Assembly (NCBI GenBank): GCA_903924805.1 | Contig: CAIYCZ010000551.1 | Coordinates: 1 to 11,823, forward strand | From: an uncultured delta proteobacterium | GTDB lineage: Bacteria > Desulfobacterota > WTBG01 > CAIYCZ01 | Direction of reading: 5' to 3' | Length of the DNA stretch: 11,823 bases | Shown: one piece after another, positions 1-7,012 of the stretch | How positions within the stretch are numbered: position 1 is the stretch's first letter | Layout of the letters: every line of letters begins with the position of its first letter | Notes under the pieces: generated by a model | Told to the model about the DNA's origin: nothing | What the model saw: only the letters and a program-made list of their open reading frames with translations | The model's database searches: none | Translations under genes and position numbers: made by a program

Positions 1-212
1 GCAAAGGCGCAAAGTAAAATTTATTGTATTATCATATCCCTCTTTTTTATCTACTTGCTTTCCCTCCTGTTTGCCTTTTATTACCTCTGCTTATCAAAAA
101 GGAAATTCCTATACATTTTAATTACGTGGCGTACTGCACAACTCTCTTTATTTTCAAGAAAGCTTCAGCTGGCACATGGTACCCTCATCTGCTGCTGCAT
201 GAAATTCAATTA
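1..212. other. Gap downstream of the pilin gene, no supported gene
   Basis: This stretch follows the pilin stop codon on the minus strand. Plus-strand reading frames crossing it run antisense into the pilin gene and have no recognisable protein character. On the minus strand there are only very short frames, for example an ATG with eleven codons that includes three CAG repeats. I see no convincing intrinsic terminator for the pilin gene here: small palindromes such as GGTACC occur, but none is followed by a T-run. Confidence 0.5.
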
Positions 213-599
213 TCACCAGGTGGTATTAACCGAATCAGCAAGGGTTCCCATGGTCGTCGGCACATTTGGTGTGGGGGTAAGGTTAAACGTAAAGGTGCTG
301 CTTCCAATGACAATCGTCACCGAAGTGGCTGCGGCTGCTCCCACCGTTGCGCCCTGGACCTGAGATGCAGTAACAATATCCCCCATGGTAAATGTCCCTG
401 AGGTGTTGCCGACTACTTTCTGGGCAAACAGTATGGCATTTGCTGACCTGAGAGAGCCAAGAATTCCCCGCGCCGTTGCATTTACCGCGTCCTGCCGCAG
501 GTCTATGTACCGCGGTATAGCTACCGCAGCAAGAATCCCGAGGATAACGATTACTATGATCAGTTCGATAAGAGTAAATCCTTTTTGTCTTTTAAGCAT
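213..599 (-). CDS. Type IV prepilin with MshA-like N-terminus
   Basis: Prepilin of 128 residues, probably the structural subunit of a type IV (MSHA-like) pilus or a pseudopilus; such proteins are cleaved and N-methylated by a prepilin peptidase at the inner membrane and polymerised from the periplasm. A short basic leader (MLKRQKG) is followed by FTLIE, giving a mature protein starting at Phe with Glu5 and Pro22, and a hydrophobic alpha-1 helix. The following stretch (PRYIDLRQDAVNATARG, then SLRSANAILFAQ) resembles MshA pilins. The C-terminal half is Thr/Ser/Val-rich and has no cysteine, so the disulfide loop of many PilA proteins is absent. The start at 599 is preferred because GGGGGTGG lies just upstream and the leader length is right; an in-frame start at 638 would add 13 unlikely residues. 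It lies 101 bp downstream of the platform gene. A minor pseudopilin is the main alternative. Confidence 0.9.
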   Translation of the reverse strand: MLKRQKGFTLIELIIVIVILGILAAVAIPRYIDLRQDAVNATARGILGSLRSANAILFAQKVVGNTSGTFTMGDIVTASQVQGATVGAAAATSVTIVIGSSTFTFNLTPTPNVPTTMGTLADSVNTTW

Positions 600-661
600 G
601 GTCCACCCCCTTGTTAAAGAATTTAAAACATAATACAATATAAACCAATTATTTATAAAAT

Positions 662-690
662 GCTATATCACTATAGCACGGCCATGTCAA
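662..690 (-). promoter_or_regulatory. Candidate sigma-70 promoter for the pilin gene
   Basis: On the minus strand there is a perfect TTGACA (685-690), a 17-bp spacer and TATAGC (662-667), placing the start of transcription about 55 bp before the pilin ATG. The -10 hexamer lies inside a 7-bp inverted repeat (TGCTATA, 4-nt loop, TATAGCA; 661-678), which is followed by TTTT in the minus direction. The same bases could therefore act as a weak hairpin terminator or attenuator, or as an operator. No sigma-54 (-24/-12) site typical of many pilA genes was found. Confidence 0.45.
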
Positions 691-700
691 AATTCTTTTT

Positions 701-1915
701 TCATGTCCTGGCAAATTTTGTCATATCCCACATGGGTAAAAAAATCGCCAGTGCAAAAAACAGAACCATAATACCCAGGAATACGGTCAATACGGGTTCT
801 ATATACGTTGCAAGACGCTTTGTCTCGTTTTCCACCTCCATGTCATAATACTTTGATACCTTGCGCAGCGTTTCATCGAGCATTCCGGATGTCTCTCCCA
901 CTGATACCATCTGAATCACCAGCGGGGTAAAGAAGCTAAACTGTTTCATAGGCTCTGCAAGGCCGCTGCCTCTATTAACACTTTCCCGCAGGGTATCAAT
1001 TGCCTGGGAAATCACCACATTGCCGATGGTCTGTGCGGTAATCTGCAGGTTTTCGATTATGGGAAGCCCGCTCTGGTTGAGAAGCCCCAGGATATTGGTA
1101 AAACGGGACAGCGCCGCTTTGAGAAACAGCTGCCCCAGGATAGGGGTTTTTATCTTGAGCATATCCCACCTGTGCTTGCCCCCGGCCGTCCTGATATACC
1201 ACATAAAAAAAATGCTCACGGCAATCATGCCTGCCAATAAAAACATCCAGTAACTCTGGACCAGGGCATTCAGACCGATGAGAATTCTGGTCGGGAGAGG
1301 CAGTTCAACTTTAAACTGTTTGAAAATGATCACAAAGCGCGGGACCACAAATCCAACAACTACTGCAAATGCCATGCCCAGCGCTGTCAGCACCAGCTTG
1401 GGATAGCGCATGGCTGTTTTAACTTTTTCCCTGGTTTCAGCTTCATGTTCTGCTATTTCAGCAATGCGCCTGAAAATCTCTTCCAGCTTTCCCGAGGCTT
1501 CTCCTGCCCGTACCATATTTATATATATCTCGGGAAGTATTTTAGAATGCTTATCAAGGCTCTCCGAAAAACTGCTCCCTCCTTCAATATCGCGCCCGGC
1601 CTGCTCAATGATTGCTCTAAACGGGCTGTTCTTTATCGAGGGGGCAATAGTCCTCAGGCAATCAAGAAGCGGGATCCCGGCACCTATGAGGGTGGAGATC
1701 TGGAAGGTGAAAAAAATTATCTCTTCAGGAGGGATACTGCGGACAAATAACTCGGACACATTAAAGAATACCGATGGGGGCTGTTCTTTTATGGAAATCG
1801 GTATATACCCGAGAGATTCAAGCTGCGCACCCGCCAGGTCAACCGTTGCTGCTTCAACGGTACCGTTGATCGCATTACCCTTTTCATCCCGCGCTTTATA
1901 CTGATAAACTGCCAT
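701..1915 (-). CDS. Type IV pilus / type II secretion platform protein (PilC/GspF family)
   Basis: Polytopic inner-membrane protein of 404 residues, the usual length for PilC, MshG and GspF. In this family the protein couples the cytoplasmic assembly ATPase to pilin extraction from the membrane. Two repeated T2SSF domains are visible, about residues 68-191 and 271-393, each with the family motif (VRAGEASGKLEEIF at 135-148 and VSVGETSGMLDETL at 337-350). Membrane segments are near 174-194, 221-240 and 371-393. The N-terminus (MAVYQYKARDEKGN) is typical, which supports the ATG at 1915. The gene begins 44 bp after the response regulator, and the pilin gene follows, so a pilus role is more likely than protein secretion. 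No ATPase gene is in view. PilC and GspF cannot be told apart from this sequence alone. Confidence 0.93.
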   Translation of the reverse strand: MAVYQYKARDEKGNAINGTVEAATVDLAGAQLESLGYIPISIKEQPPSVFFNVSELFVRSIPPEEIIFFTFQISTLIGAGIPLLDCLRTIAPSIKNSPFRAIIEQAGRDIEGGSSFSESLDKHSKILPEIYINMVRAGEASGKLEEIFRRIAEIAEHEAETREKVKTAMRYPKLVLTALGMAFAVVVGFVVPRFVIIFKQFKVELPLPTRILIGLNALVQSYWMFLLAGMIAVSIFFMWYIRTAGGKHRWDMLKIKTPILGQLFLKAALSRFTNILGLLNQSGLPIIENLQITAQTIGNVVISQAIDTLRESVNRGSGLAEPMKQFSFFTPLVIQMVSVGETSGMLDETLRKVSKYYDMEVENETKRLATYIEPVLTVFLGIMVLFFALAIFLPMWDMTKFART

Positions 1916-1959
1916 CAGTTTTTCCCATACACCACTAAGGATTAACCCTCTTTACCTCT

Positions 1960-2328
1960 TTACCGTATATGCTTCTGTATCATGGCAAGAAGGGTATCCA
2001 TGTCAAACGGTTTGGTTATATACCCATCTGCTCCGGTCTCAATCCCTAAAACACGCTCGGCATCCTGGGTCTTTGCCGTCAGCATAATAATGGGGATATG
2101 CTGATACTTTTCATCAAACTTTAAAAGACGGGAGACTTTGTAGCCGTTCATTTTAGGCAGCATGATATCAAGAATAATAAGGCTCGGGTTTTCAGTGCGG
2201 GCTTTTTTCAGTGCCTCTATGCCATCCCCTGCAGATATGCATTCGTAGCCCTCCTGCTTCAGCCGGAAACTGACGGTATCAACGATATCGTTTTCATCAT
2301 CAACAATGAGAATTTTTTTATTTTGCAT
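1960..2328 (-). CDS. Receiver-only response regulator
   Basis: CheY-like receiver of 122 residues with no output domain. The acidic pair Asp10/Asp11, phosphoacceptor Asp54 (LIILDIMLPK), Thr84 and Lys106 (TKPFD) are all present, so it should be phosphorylatable. The ATG at 2328 is chosen because AGGGAG lies five bases upstream; the in-frame ATG at 2346 has no such site and would add six residues. The coding region overlaps the end of the histidine kinase by 11 bp, implying translational coupling and a cognate pair. With no DNA-binding domain, its output is probably protein-protein contact, as for PilG/PilH-type regulators. The neighbouring platform and pilin genes make pilus control a reasonable inference, though the target is not shown by the sequence. 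Confidence 0.9.
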   Translation of the reverse strand: MQNKKILIVDDENDIVDTVSFRLKQEGYECISAGDGIEALKKARTENPSLIILDIMLPKMNGYKVSRLLKFDEKYQHIPIIMLTAKTQDAERVLGIETGADGYITKPFDMDTLLAMIQKHIR

Positions 2329-3826
2329 CTTCGTCTCCCTTTGCATGAGCTAATGCTTTTTTGAAAAGTTCGCGCTGATTTTCAGCATCGTTGGGATAGC
2401 TTGCAACGCCAAATCTGAACTGCAGATTGCAGCTCAGGCTTTTGCTCAGTTCATCCAAAACCTGAGCGGTGTGCTGTTTTATTCTCCGGCAAATAATCTC
2501 TGCTCCCTGTTTCTCGGTTTCACAGATAACCACCAGTATTTCCCCTTTTTTATGAGATACAAAAACATCTGCCGTGCGGTACAGAGAATCTTTTACCGAG
2601 CGTTCCACTTTCTCAAGAATGAGCTCAGCCCGCTCCTCCCCGTTATGTTTAAGAATGGCTTTAAAGTTTTCAATCATAATAATTATGAGTGACAGAAAGC
2701 ACTGATTTTTTCTGGCCCGTTCCACCTCCCGGTCAAGCAGCAGCCGCAGCTGGGGATCCCTGCGCTCCCCTTTATAGGTGGGAAGGGTGAAACAGAATTT
2801 ACTCCCCGCCGGCACATTATCTTCAACGTGGATAGTTCCGCCGTGCCGCTCAACAAGCTTTTTGACAACAGCAAGCCCCAGTCCGGATCCTTCTTCCCGC
2901 ACTTCGATTGCTCTTTTTATCCGGTAAAACTTATTAAATATGAGCTCCCGCTTATCCTCGGGAATGCCAATACCGGTGTCTGCAATCGTGACCTCAACCA
3001 TATGCTGGTCATAGCCGTCCCGCGCATGAGTCATCACTTCCCGGGCGGATACGCTAATGGAGCCTCCATCGTCTGAATACTTCAGCGCATTTTCAACCAG
3101 GTTAACAAAAATCTGCTCTACTTTTGAGGCATCGGCAAGGATGTGGGGAAGATGGGGCGGAAGGTCGACACCCAAGGATATCTTTTTCCCCGCAGCCCGC
3201 TCTTTAAGTTCCTCGATAACGGGATAGACTATCTCATCAAGGGTATGCTCCATGAATTGAAACGATACCTTATTAAGTTCAATTTTTGACAGGTCCAGAT
3301 AATCATTGACTAATGTGGAAATACGGTTGGCATTACGCATGGCAATGTGCAGGAAGTTCTCCTGTTTAGGAGTTGTCTCACCTGCACCCTTTCTGATAAG
3401 AATATCAAGGGCATTTTTTAAGGAGGTGAGGGGATTGCGGAGTTCATGGGAGGCAATAGTGACAAAATCCGTCTTCAGATCTTCTGCCTGTTTCAGCATC
3501 GAGAAGCTCCGGAAAAAAAGCACCGCCCCTCTTTTCCCCCGGGATATAAAAAGGGGGTGTACGGAAACATAGTACATGGAACCATTGATGGGGACTTCCC
3601 GTTCCCCATCTTCAGTAAAACTGAGAGGATTAAAAGACAGGACGTGCAACAGCATTTCATAAAATGAGGAGGCGGGTTTACTGGTGCGCAATAGCTCCCG
3701 GGCTGCCGCATTTATAAAACGCGGCGCTCCCGTTTCATCCATGATGACAAGCGCGTCAGGGGTAGCCTCCAGCGCTTTATGCATCAGCTCAATATCTAAC
3801 GGCACCAGAGAGATCGGTTGATTCAT
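2318..3826 (-). CDS. PAS histidine kinase with C-terminal degenerate GGDEF domain
   Basis: Predicted sensor kinase of 502 residues with no membrane segment, so probably cytoplasmic. A PAS-like domain spans about 12-110. The HisKA H-box is SHELRNPLTS with His127. The ATPase domain has N-box VNLVENALKYS (241-251), G1 DTGIGIP (283-289), F-box FNKFYRI (297-303) and G2 GSGLGL (313-318), all intact, so kinase activity is expected. Residues about 355-498 read as a GGDEF fold, but the signature is KKGEI (426-430), the DxDxFK motif is MIENFK (384-389), and the guanine-binding Asn is Leu392. RTAD (417-420) keeps the RxxD I-site pattern at the usual distance. Cyclase activity is therefore unlikely, whereas binding of c-di-GMP or a structural role is possible. 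It starts 6 bp after the upstream gene and overlaps the response regulator by 11 bp. Confidence 0.93.
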   Translation of the reverse strand: MNQPISLVPLDIELMHKALEATPDALVIMDETGAPRFINAAARELLRTSKPASSFYEMLLHVLSFNPLSFTEDGEREVPINGSMYYVSVHPLFISRGKRGAVLFFRSFSMLKQAEDLKTDFVTIASHELRNPLTSLKNALDILIRKGAGETTPKQENFLHIAMRNANRISTLVNDYLDLSKIELNKVSFQFMEHTLDEIVYPVIEELKERAAGKKISLGVDLPPHLPHILADASKVEQIFVNLVENALKYSDDGGSISVSAREVMTHARDGYDQHMVEVTIADTGIGIPEDKRELIFNKFYRIKRAIEVREEGSGLGLAVVKKLVERHGGTIHVEDNVPAGSKFCFTLPTYKGERRDPQLRLLLDREVERARKNQCFLSLIIIMIENFKAILKHNGEERAELILEKVERSVKDSLYRTADVFVSHKKGEILVVICETEKQGAEIICRRIKQHTAQVLDELSKSLSCNLQFRFGVASYPNDAENQRELFKKALAHAKGDEDAK

Positions 3827-3832
3827 AACCAG

Positions 3833-4738
3833 TTACCCGGATATGCCGGGCCTCTCATATTTCCTTTTAATGTCATTCAGTTTATTTATATAGTCTTTCC
3901 TGTAGAGGAGCCCCTTCTGTCCCTCAATATCATCCAGTACCGATGCGATGTGCGGACGAATATCAATTCCGTATTTATTGAGGCCCTGCTCGTTTGCCGT
4001 GTCCAGGATGAGCACACCGTAATAGAGCGCCAGCGTCCGTACCCTTAATTCCCTCCGCGCCAGATAGGAATGCCCGGCAATGGTATTGATAAAAAAACTG
4101 GCATAGTCATAGAGCGCCTCAGGGGAAAGCCGTATCGTATCTTTTTCAGCACACTGCTCCCGGGGATTTATCCATTCAAAAAACAGTTTTAACGTCGGCT
4201 CCATAATCTCTGCTTCACCGGATACTATGGCGATAATTAATTTAATATCCTTTTCTCCAAGCACCCGGTAAAAATAGGCAATATTTCTCATGAGCACATA
4301 CAGGTCCTGCGTCTCGCCGCTTATCACGGGTCGTGACGTTTCAAGCAGTCCTGCAACCTTTATAAAATGCTCATGGGCGCTGCCGGTAATTGCCAGGCCT
4401 TTTAAATAGCCCTTCTGGTCAAGGTAGTTGAAGAACTTGAGGGCCCGGGCATTCAGCTCCTTGCAGCTATCCTCTTTCTGCTGGGGAGCACTCTGCGGCA
4501 GTTTGCCAAACGCTTCGCTCAGTTTCTCTTGAGGAACTGCGGGCGCTGTCTTTTGTATCTCCTCCTTAAGCGCGGTAATCTCTTTTTCAAGCTGCTGGGT
4601 CTTCTCCTGCCAGACCTTCTTTTCTTCTTCAACAACAGGCTGCGAAACTTTCTCTACAATAGCTTCCCGTGAAAAATAGAGCGCCCCTATGACAGAAGCT
4701 GCTACTATAATGAGAACTATAAAAAATATTTTTTTCAT
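3833..4738 (-). CDS. Membrane-anchored coiled-coil protein of unknown function
   Basis: I do not recognise this family. The 301-residue product has a short basic start (MKK), one hydrophobic segment at about 4-22 that looks like an uncleaved anchor, and then a highly charged predicted coiled coil (about 36-65, Glu/Lys-rich with Leu spacing). A Pro/Gln-rich linker (66-88) and a mostly helical domain (about 90-300) rich in aromatic residues follow. There are two cysteines (92 and 196). The bulk probably lies in the periplasm. The ATG at 4738 is preferred to one at 4771 because the latter would place eleven polar residues before the anchor; GAGG lies about 12 bases upstream, which is a weak site. 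The kinase gene follows after only 6 bp, so it is likely the first gene of the signalling/pilus operon, perhaps a sensor or scaffold partner. That role is inferred from position only. Confidence 0.75.
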   Translation of the reverse strand: MKKIFFIVLIIVAASVIGALYFSREAIVEKVSQPVVEEEKKVWQEKTQQLEKEITALKEEIQKTAPAVPQEKLSEAFGKLPQSAPQQKEDSCKELNARALKFFNYLDQKGYLKGLAITGSAHEHFIKVAGLLETSRPVISGETQDLYVLMRNIAYFYRVLGEKDIKLIIAIVSGEAEIMEPTLKLFFEWINPREQCAEKDTIRLSPEALYDYASFFINTIAGHSYLARRELRVRTLALYYGVLILDTANEQGLNKYGIDIRPHIASVLDDIEGQKGLLYRKDYINKLNDIKRKYERPGISG

Positions 4739-4775
4739 CGTTTCATAAACCTCAGAGCAAACGAAGTGCATGAGG

Positions 4776-4828
4776 TGCGGAGTTGGAGAATTATGGGGTT
4801 GAAAATATATAAAGACAAAAACTCCGCA
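4776..4828. repeat. Inverted repeat in the gap after the aldehyde dehydrogenase gene
   Basis: TGCGGAGTT (4776-4784) and its perfect complement AACTCCGCA (4820-4828) flank a 35-nt AT-rich loop, filling most of the gap between the aldehyde dehydrogenase stop and the next gene. Neither orientation has a strong T-run directly after the stem, so it is not a textbook terminator. It could be a long-loop RNA hairpin or a pair of operator half-sites for the downstream operon. Confidence 0.5.
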
Positions 4829-4837
4829 ACTCTTTAA

Positions 4838-6262
4838 TTACTGAATATTGTCGAGCACCATGATCTTGATCTCTGTCATCTCTTCTATGGCATATTTTAC
4901 ACCTTCCCTGCCAAACCCTGAGTTCTTAATACCACCATAGGGGAAATTATCAACCCTAAAAGTAGGCACCTCATTAATCATCACGCCGCCTACCTCAAGT
5001 CTGTTGAATGCCTGCAGCACCTTTTCTATGTCCCGCGTAAACACACCTGCCTGGAGGCCGTAGAGAGAATCATTCACCGCGTTGATGGCTTCAGAAAAAT
5101 CTCTGTAGGAGAATAGAACCGTCACCGGAGCAAATAGTTCACGGCTCACGCATCGGACCTGCTTCGGGACCCGGGCAAGCACGGTTGGCTGATAAATGGA
5201 CCCCTCATAATATCCGCCGGTAAGAACCTGTCCGCCCTGCCCTTGTGCTTCTTCAATCCATTCATGAACCCGCCTGACCTCTTTTTCCTCAATCAGAGGC
5301 CCCACATCAGTTTCTCCTGAGAGAGGATCACCGGTCTTTAAACCCTTGACCTTTTCTACAAACCGTCCGGTAAAAACCTTGTACACTTCCTCGTGAATAT
5401 ATATCCTCTGCACTGATATGCAGACCTGCCCCGCATTGACATAGCCTCCCATAACACACCGGTCTACGGCCCGGTCCAGGTCGGCATCGGGCTCAATAAT
5501 CACACCGGCATTCCCGCCCAGCTCCAGCGCGACCTTTTTCTTCCCGGATTTTTTCTTAAGCTCCCACCCCACATCAGGGCTTCCGGTAAAACTTATCATT
5601 TTTATTCTCTCATCATCAATGAGAGTTGCGGCAGTATCCGGCGTGCAGGGGATAATATTAACCACTCCCGCTGGCATGCCCGCTTCCATCAAAAGCTCTC
5701 CAAGCTTGAGAGCGGTCAGGGGGGTGAAGGAAGAGGGCTTGTGCACAACCGTATTTCCTGCTGCAATAGCCGGCGCTATCTTGTGGGCGACAAGATTCAG
5801 CGGAAAGTTGAACGGAGTGATGGCAAGAATGGGGCCGATGGGGAACCGGCGGATTATGCCGACCCTGTTTCCTGCATCGGGAGAAATATCAAGAGACAGC
5901 ACCTCCCCTTCAATCCTTGAAGCCTCTTCTGCTGCCAGTTGAAAAGTGGTTGCTGAGCGTGCCACCTCGGCCTTAGCAGCCTTTATGGGCTTGCCGGATT
6001 CCAGGGATATGGTCCTGGCAAGGTCTTCACTGTCTCTGGTTATGAGATCAGCTGTCTTTCTTAAAATATCTGACTTTTTGTATGATGCCATGTTCCGGGT
6101 ATGAGCAAAAGCATCCCATGCTGCCTGAACGGCGTTTTGTGCCTCAACAGCCGAGGCTCTGCAGACTTCAGCAATCACCCCGCCATTGTATGGATTTTTT
6201 ACCTGAATGGTATCTCTTGTCTCAACCCATGTATTATTAATAAGCAGTGCATGCCGCTTCAT
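4838..6262 (-). CDS. NAD(P)-dependent aldehyde dehydrogenase, lactaldehyde/GapN-like
   Basis: Soluble oxidoreductase of 474 residues, normal for the ALDH superfamily, oxidising an aldehyde to a carboxylate. Catalytic Cys281 (GQVCIS), general base Glu247 (ELGG), Asn152 (PFNFP), cofactor Lys175 (KPSS), FTGSPDVG at about 225-232 and Glu375 (ELFAP) are all present. A Ser where NAD-specific enzymes have Glu after the cofactor lysine hints at NADP or dual use. The C-terminal motif (NEVPTFRVDNFPYGG) resembles the ALDH21/lactaldehyde/non-phosphorylating GAPDH branch; the true substrate cannot be read from sequence. The ATG at 6262 has AGGAG about seven bases upstream, whereas the frame is open to 6310 with no good site. 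It appears to be a single-gene unit with a candidate extended -10 promoter. Confidence 0.93.
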   Translation of the reverse strand: MKRHALLINNTWVETRDTIQVKNPYNGGVIAEVCRASAVEAQNAVQAAWDAFAHTRNMASYKKSDILRKTADLITRDSEDLARTISLESGKPIKAAKAEVARSATTFQLAAEEASRIEGEVLSLDISPDAGNRVGIIRRFPIGPILAITPFNFPLNLVAHKIAPAIAAGNTVVHKPSSFTPLTALKLGELLMEAGMPAGVVNIIPCTPDTAATLIDDERIKMISFTGSPDVGWELKKKSGKKKVALELGGNAGVIIEPDADLDRAVDRCVMGGYVNAGQVCISVQRIYIHEEVYKVFTGRFVEKVKGLKTGDPLSGETDVGPLIEEKEVRRVHEWIEEAQGQGGQVLTGGYYEGSIYQPTVLARVPKQVRCVSRELFAPVTVLFSYRDFSEAINAVNDSLYGLQAGVFTRDIEKVLQAFNRLEVGGVMINEVPTFRVDNFPYGGIKNSGFGREGVKYAIEEMTEIKIMVLDNIQ

Positions 6263-6293
6263 ACGTGTTCTCCTGTCATGCAATTTAAAAAAT

Positions 6294-6302
6294 ATAATAC
6301 CA
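6294..6302 (-). promoter_or_regulatory. Candidate extended -10 promoter for the aldehyde dehydrogenase gene
   Basis: On the minus strand TGGTATTAT (TGn plus a 5/6 match to TATAAT) lies about 30 bp before the chosen start at 6262. No good -35 hexamer stands at 16-18 bp, which fits the extended -10 class. A TTGACT upstream is too close to serve. Support is moderate at best. Confidence 0.3.
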
Positions 6303-6523
6303 TTAGTCAAATTGTATTTTTATAAAAACACGTAATCTGCCTATGGCAGCATTCGGCTGGCATGCTTAATTTTTATGCAACACTATCAGTGACATGGCTG
6401 CGTAAGTAAATAAACCGGAGAGAAGATTCCTGTCCGTTAGTTTTTGCAGCAGGGGAAGGAATTCTTTAAGGGGAACAGGTGAAAGCGGATGTTTCAAATA
6501 AAATACGGGGCCGGGTGATGAAA

Positions 6524-6570
6524 TCATAAAAAAATGGAGTTCCCCTGTCGTTACATGAGAACTCCATTTT
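6524..6570 (-). terminator. Intrinsic terminator of the HTH gene
   Basis: In the minus direction AAAATGGAGTT (complement of 6560-6570) pairs perfectly over 11 bp with AACTCCATTTT (complement of 6531-6541). The loop is 18 nt and a run of seven T follows the stem. It begins 18 bp after the HTH stop codon, so it almost certainly ends that transcript. Confidence 0.8.
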
Positions 6571-6587
6571 AGGGGGATAAACGAGGA

Positions 6588-6773
6588 TCAGGCCATCATC
6601 TTTTCAATATTGTCCTTGTTAAAACGCCACGATCCACCAACCCTGAAACCGGGAATCGCGCCATCCTTGGCAAGCTTATAGACAGTTATCTTGGACAGCT
6701 TTAAATAGTCTGCCACTTCATCTGCTGTCATTATTGAGGTTTCTGAATTCAGGTCTTTGTTCTTTCTTCTCAT
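6588..6773 (-). CDS. Excisionase-family (MerR-like) HTH DNA-binding protein
   Basis: Small protein of 61 residues. Residues 15-60 form a complete excisionase-type winged HTH: MTADEVADYLKLSKITVYKLAKDGAIPGF is the helix-turn-helix and FRVGGSWRFNKDNIEKMM is the wing with the family-typical Arg/Trp/Arg-Phe pattern. The first 14 residues are charged and variable. AGGAG lies nine bases before the ATG. Proteins like this bind DNA and act either as recombination directionality factors or as small transcription regulators; with no integrase nearby, a regulator is more likely. It is monocistronic: a good promoter candidate lies about 50 bp upstream and an intrinsic terminator directly downstream, in an AT-rich setting. 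Target genes are unknown. Confidence 0.88.
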   Translation of the reverse strand: MRRKNKDLNSETSIMTADEVADYLKLSKITVYKLAKDGAIPGFRVGGSWRFNKDNIEKMMA

Positions 6774-6821
6774 ATCTACAATCTCCTTTCGAAAACTTTT
6801 ATAACCCTCAGTTTTTAAACA

Positions 6822-6850
6822 TGTATAACATAAAAATAAATAGCTGTAAA
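6822..6850 (-). promoter_or_regulatory. Candidate sigma-70 promoter for the HTH gene
   Basis: On the minus strand TTTACA (6845-6850, 5/6 match) is separated by 17 bp from TATACA (6822-6827, 4/6 match), which is preceded by a TGn extended -10 element. The implied leader is about 40 nt and ends in the AGGAG site of the HTH gene. This is the most convincing promoter in the window. Confidence 0.55.
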
Positions 6851-6992
6851 GATTAATTTTTACCTTCTACATCTTTGTTTTATTCATACCTTTTATTACT
6901 ATTCGGTATAAAATAAAATAGTTATGATAAATTAATAAGATACAAATTAAAAACGGTTTCAGTATCTGCGCTATTAATTTAGTTTATTGAAG

Positions 6993-7012
6993 CTGTATTA
7001 GTGTTAATACAG
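6993..7012. promoter_or_regulatory. Perfect 8-4-8 palindrome, possible operator
   Basis: CTGTATTA (6993-7000), a GTGT spacer and TAATACAG (7005-7012) form a perfect inverted repeat. No T-run follows on either strand, which argues against a terminator. A further inverted copy of the core TGTATTAGT (6995-7003) occurs as ACTAATACA at 7046-7054. The arrangement suits a dimeric DNA-binding protein, perhaps the adjacent HTH protein, but the palindrome lies about 145-170 bp upstream of that gene's -35, so simple repression is not obvious. Confidence 0.4.

Larger units (their letters stand above)
6263..6587. other. Gene-less stretch between aldehyde dehydrogenase and HTH genes
   Basis: Contains the aldehyde dehydrogenase leader and the terminator of the HTH gene. 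Between them (about 6310-6520) I see only short frames and small palindromes, for example CTGCC-TAT-GGCAG at 6337-6349. No supported gene or recognised structured RNA is present. Confidence 0.5.

Noticed and set aside
24..401. Open plus-strand frames of 102 and 125 residues over 24-401.
   Set aside because: They run antisense through the prepilin gene, have Cys/His-rich low-order sequence and no family features.
4838..6262. Aldehyde dehydrogenase as part of the downstream kinase/pilus operon.
   Set aside because: The gap to the next gene is about 100 bp with an inverted repeat, and the functions are unrelated; a single-gene unit is simpler, though read-through cannot be excluded.
6337..6370. 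Small hairpins such as CTGCC-TAT-GGCAG as a terminator or small RNA.
   Set aside because: Stems of only 4-5 bp and no T-run; not distinguishable from chance.
6460..6500. GGGAAC-AGGTGAAAGCGG on the plus strand looks a little like part of a cobalamin riboswitch core.
   Set aside because: No B12 box, no GCAACTG-type segment and no downstream plus-strand gene; the likeness covers too few bases.
6993..7012. LexA (SOS) box for CTGTATTAGTGTTAATACAG.
   Set aside because: The E. coli-type box has CTGT-N8-ACAG; here the spacing is N12, and no SOS gene is adjacent.
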